Assembly: GCF_029892045.1 (NCBI RefSeq)
Contig: NZ_CP120368.1
Coordinates: 1,672,001-1,736,000, forward strand
Reading direction: 5' to 3'
Length of the DNA: 64,000 nucleotides
DNA from: Sinorhizobium numidicum
GTDB taxonomy: Bacteria; Pseudomonadota; Alphaproteobacteria; Rhizobiales; Rhizobiaceae
This document shows, piece by piece, positions 62,140 to 64,000 of the stretch (the stretch's first letter is position 1; every line of letters begins with the position of its first letter). The position numbers and the translations under genes were made by a program. The notes under the pieces are model-generated. The model did not search any database. It was not told the DNA's origin and saw only the letters and a list, made by a program, of their open reading frames with translations.

Positions 62140-62945
62140 AGGGCCTCCGAAAGCTCAGCCACGGCAATCTCGAATTGTTCGGCATTCGGCACCTTGTGGT
62201 GCCAATCGACCTTATCCTGCATGAAGGAAATGCCGTGGCCCTTGTTGGTGTGAGCGACGATACAGTGCGGGCGCGCTCCGCGGCGCTCCAGCGCCGGGAC
62301 GATCTCGTCCATGGCGTTTCCGTTGATCTCGGTGACGTCCCAGCCGAAGGCTTCGAGCTTGGCGGGGAAGGGGGCGAGGTTGTTGGTGTCCTTCAGCGCC
62401 GCGCCCTGCTGGAAGCGATTGTGGTCGATGATCAGGGTCAGGTTGTCGAGGCCGAACTGCGCGGCCGATGCGATGGCCTCCCAATTGGATCCTTCCTGCA
62501 TCTCGCCGTCACCGGTCAACACATAGGTGTGGTATTTCGCGCCCGTCAGCTTGGCTGCCTTCGCCATGCCGACGGCGACCGGCAGGCCATGGCCGAGCGG
62601 GCCGGTATTGGTCTCGACGCCCGGCACCTTGGTGCAGTTCGGATGCCCGTTAAGGCGCGAATGCGGCTTCAGGAATGTACTGATCTCTTCCTCCGGAATG
62701 AAGCCCCGCTTGGCCAGCGTGACATAGAGCGCCAGCGCCACATGACCTTTCGACAGCACGAAACGGTCGCGCACCGGATGCTTCGGCTGTTCGGGCCAGA
62801 TGCGCAGCACGCGGAAATAGAGCGCCGTCAGTATGTCTATGGCGGACATTTCCCCGCCGATATGGCCGGCGCCGGCTTCGTAAACCGCCTGCAGATCGCG
62901 GAGGCGGATCTGTCGAGCGATGCGGTCGAGATCGTTCGGCTGCAT
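62136..62945 (-). CDS. Transketolase N-terminal subunit
   Basis: A 269-residue thiamine-diphosphate-binding subunit. Key segments: AGAGHIGGEMSAIDILTALYF, GPLGHGLPVAVGMAKAAKLTG, and the ThDP/Mg motif GDGEMQEGSNWEAIASA followed by LDNLTLIIDHN. The ATG at 62945 has GAGG six bases upstream; the frame continues upstream without similarity. With the C-subunit it transfers a two-carbon unit between ketose and aldose phosphates. It is the first gene of the leftward operon, whose leader has the GTGAATAAATAT site and whose divergent neighbour is the ABC permease. Confidence 0.9.
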   Translation of the reverse strand: MQPNDLDRIARQIRLRDLQAVYEAGAGHIGGEMSAIDILTALYFRVLRIWPEQPKHPVRDRFVLSKGHVALALYVTLAKRGFIPEEEISTFLKPHSRLNGHPNCTKVPGVETNTGPLGHGLPVAVGMAKAAKLTGAKYHTYVLTGDGEMQEGSNWEAIASAAQFGLDNLTLIIDHNRFQQGAALKDTNNLAPFPAKLEAFGWDVTEINGNAMDEIVPALERRGARPHCIVAHTNKGHGISFMQDKVDWHHKVPNAEQFEIAVAELSEAL

Positions 62946-62956
62946 GAATTCCTCGT

Positions 62957-62975
62957 GTGAATAAATATACAGTTC
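62957..62975. promoter_or_regulatory. Candidate SorC operator in front of the transketolase operon
   Basis: GTGAATAAATATACAGTTCA contains TGAA and TTCA in inverted orientation and resembles the inverted repeat at 59615-59630. It lies 12 bases upstream of the transketolase start, where a repressor would block initiation or elongation, and also near the promoter of the rightward permease gene. Confidence 0.45.
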
Positions 62976-63152
62976 AACATATACTTGCACGGCATTCGAG
63001 CAAGTCAAGCGAAAATGGACGCCGACCGCGCAGAAAATGCCATGGTAGCTCGTATTGACACAGCGCTGATCAATCGTTTACGAATATGCAAACGCTAATG
63101 AATAATTATGCGAAACAATGGTGGCGCGGCGAAGAGACCGGGAGGAGCGCTC

Positions 63153-64000
63153 ATGGTGGCGGCAGCAAAGGAAAGACCAACGATCGCGGGCGGCATGCTT
63201 CCGTCGCTGCGCGGCGCCACGGGGCCGCTGATCGGCCTCATCCTTCTGTGCCTTTTCCTGACTTTTGCGACGGACAAGTTCCTGTCGGTCCGGAACTTCC
63301 TCAATGTGCTCGACCAGATCACGGTGCTCGGCATCATGGCCGTGGGGATGACGCTCGTCATCCTTATCGGCGGCATCGACCTTGCGGTCGGCTCGGTCAT
63401 GGCGCTGGCGATGATGGTGCTCGGTTATCTCAATGTCGTTGCCGGCGTGCCGATGGGGCTCGCCGTTCCGCTCGCCCTCGCAGTCGCCGCGCTGAACGGC
63501 CTGGTCGCGGGCCTGCTCATAACGCGCTTCAATGTGCCGGCATTCATAGCGACGCTCGCCATGATGTCGATCACGCGCGGCCTTGCGAACATGATTACCG
63601 ATGGCCAGCAGATCATCGGCTTTCCTGCCTGGTTCAACACGATGGCGATCGTGCGTTTCGGCGGCTTCCTGACGCTGACCGTCGCCGTGATGCTGGTCGT
63701 CTTCATCGTCGGTCTTCTATACCAGCGCTACCGCCATGGCGGACGCGTGCTCTATGCCATCGGCGGCAATGCGGAAGTGGCGCGGCTTGCAGGGATCAAC
63801 GTCCAGCGGGCGACCGTGCTCGTCTATGTCGTCTGCAGCCTGCTCGCCGGCCTTTCCGGCATGGTGCTCGCGGCGCGTCTCGACTCGGTCCAGCCTTCCT
63901 CCGGCGTCTCCTATGAACTCGACGCCATCGCGGCGGTCGTCATCGGCGGCACCTCGCTCTCGGGTGGCACGGGCGGTATCGGCGGCACCATCATCGGCGT
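63153..64000 (+). CDS. Ribose-type ABC sugar permease, runs off the right edge
   Basis: From ATG 63153 (GGGAGGAG upstream) the frame stays open to the window end, giving at least 282 residues. It is a RbsC-type permease: VGMTLVILIGGIDLAVGSVMAL near 67-88, FNVPAFIATLAMMSITRGLA, then IGGNAEVARLAGINV and the C-terminal IAAVVIGGTSLSGGTGGIGG, family hallmarks. About eight hydrophobic segments are visible. Binding protein and ATPase should follow beyond the edge. It is divergent from the transketolase operon and probably imports that operon's sugar. Confidence 0.9.
   Translation, partial: MVAAAKERPTIAGGMLPSLRGATGPLIGLILLCLFLTFATDKFLSVRNFLNVLDQITVLGIMAVGMTLVILIGGIDLAVGSVMALAMMVLGYLNVVAGVPMGLAVPLALAVAALNGLVAGLLITRFNVPAFIATLAMMSITRGLANMITDGQQIIGFPAWFNTMAIVRFGGFLTLTVAVMLVVFIVGLLYQRYRHGGRVLYAIGGNAEVARLAGINVQRATVLVYVVCSLLAGLSGMVLAARLDSVQPSSGVSYELDAIAAVVIGGTSLSGGTGGIGGTIIG

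Overview
The window looks like an accessory replicon region (megaplasmid or chromid) of an alphaproteobacterium of the Rhizobiaceae, most like Sinorhizobium/Ensifer or Rhizobium. The reasons are high G+C, many ABC importers and LysR/AraC/SorC regulators, a MucR/Ros-type remnant, BA14K-type surface repeats, a lanthanide-type methanol oxidation cluster with the glutathione formaldehyde branch, and no housekeeping, ribosomal or tRNA genes. The assignment is inferred from gene content, not from an alignment.

Layout. 0.5-6.3 kb: a GT2/GT21 glycosyltransferase, then a polyhydroxyalkanoate synthase (PhaC), a TcmP/LCM-type methyltransferase and a PHB-depolymerase-like esterase. 6.4-8.4 kb: a MucR-like remnant abutting a broken DUF899 gene, followed by an intact DUF899 gene. 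8.6-12.1 kb: a compact three-gene operon (alpha/beta hydrolase, P-loop protein, ABC exporter-like protein with a dead ATPase domain) that I cannot match to a described system. 12.7-19.6 kb: leftward stress/redox genes (NDH-2-like oxidoreductase, haloperoxidase-type hydrolase, cupin, NmrA-like protein, MBL-fold hydrolase) separated by clear hairpin terminators, then a decayed AraC fragment, a decayed ECF sigma gene and an intact AraC regulator. 19.7-24.2 kb: IS21 remnants, LysR with a divergent frameshifted SDR gene, an L,D-transpeptidase fragment, RidA, a palindromic operator array and a frameshifted Gre-factor gene. 24.6-28.1 kb: a hydrolase-OsmC fusion, msrB-msrA and a LysR gene. 29-35.7 kb: small exported protein, FixJ-like regulator, receiver-only regulator, three-PAS sensor kinase, broken methyltransferase, SnoaL-like protein.

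36.2-48.4 kb is the metabolic centre. It holds a broken substrate-binding gene plus intact ATPase and permease of the PQQ-alcohol-dehydrogenase-associated (lut-type) ABC system, small exported proteins, a second (NitT/TauT-type) ABC importer, xoxF-xoxG-xoxJ, and the glutathione formaldehyde genes flhA and gfa. Together they would oxidise methanol in the periplasm with a PQQ/lanthanide enzyme, pass electrons to cytochrome c, and take formaldehyde to S-formylglutathione. A formylglutathione hydrolase is not in the window.

48.6-57.4 kb is mixed: exported protein, glyoxalase-like protein, degenerate RelB/ParE pair, SoxR with a SoxR box driving an SDR and a QueA-like gene, BA14K repeats, a broken DUF2267 gene. 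57.8-64 kb: a leftward sugar operon (split transketolase, FGGY kinase, SorC regulator, SDR) divergent from a ribose-type ABC permease that runs off the right edge.

At least fifteen genes are broken, many by a single-base frameshift or a Trp-to-TAG change. This indicates gene decay or, for the single-base cases, possible sequencing error.
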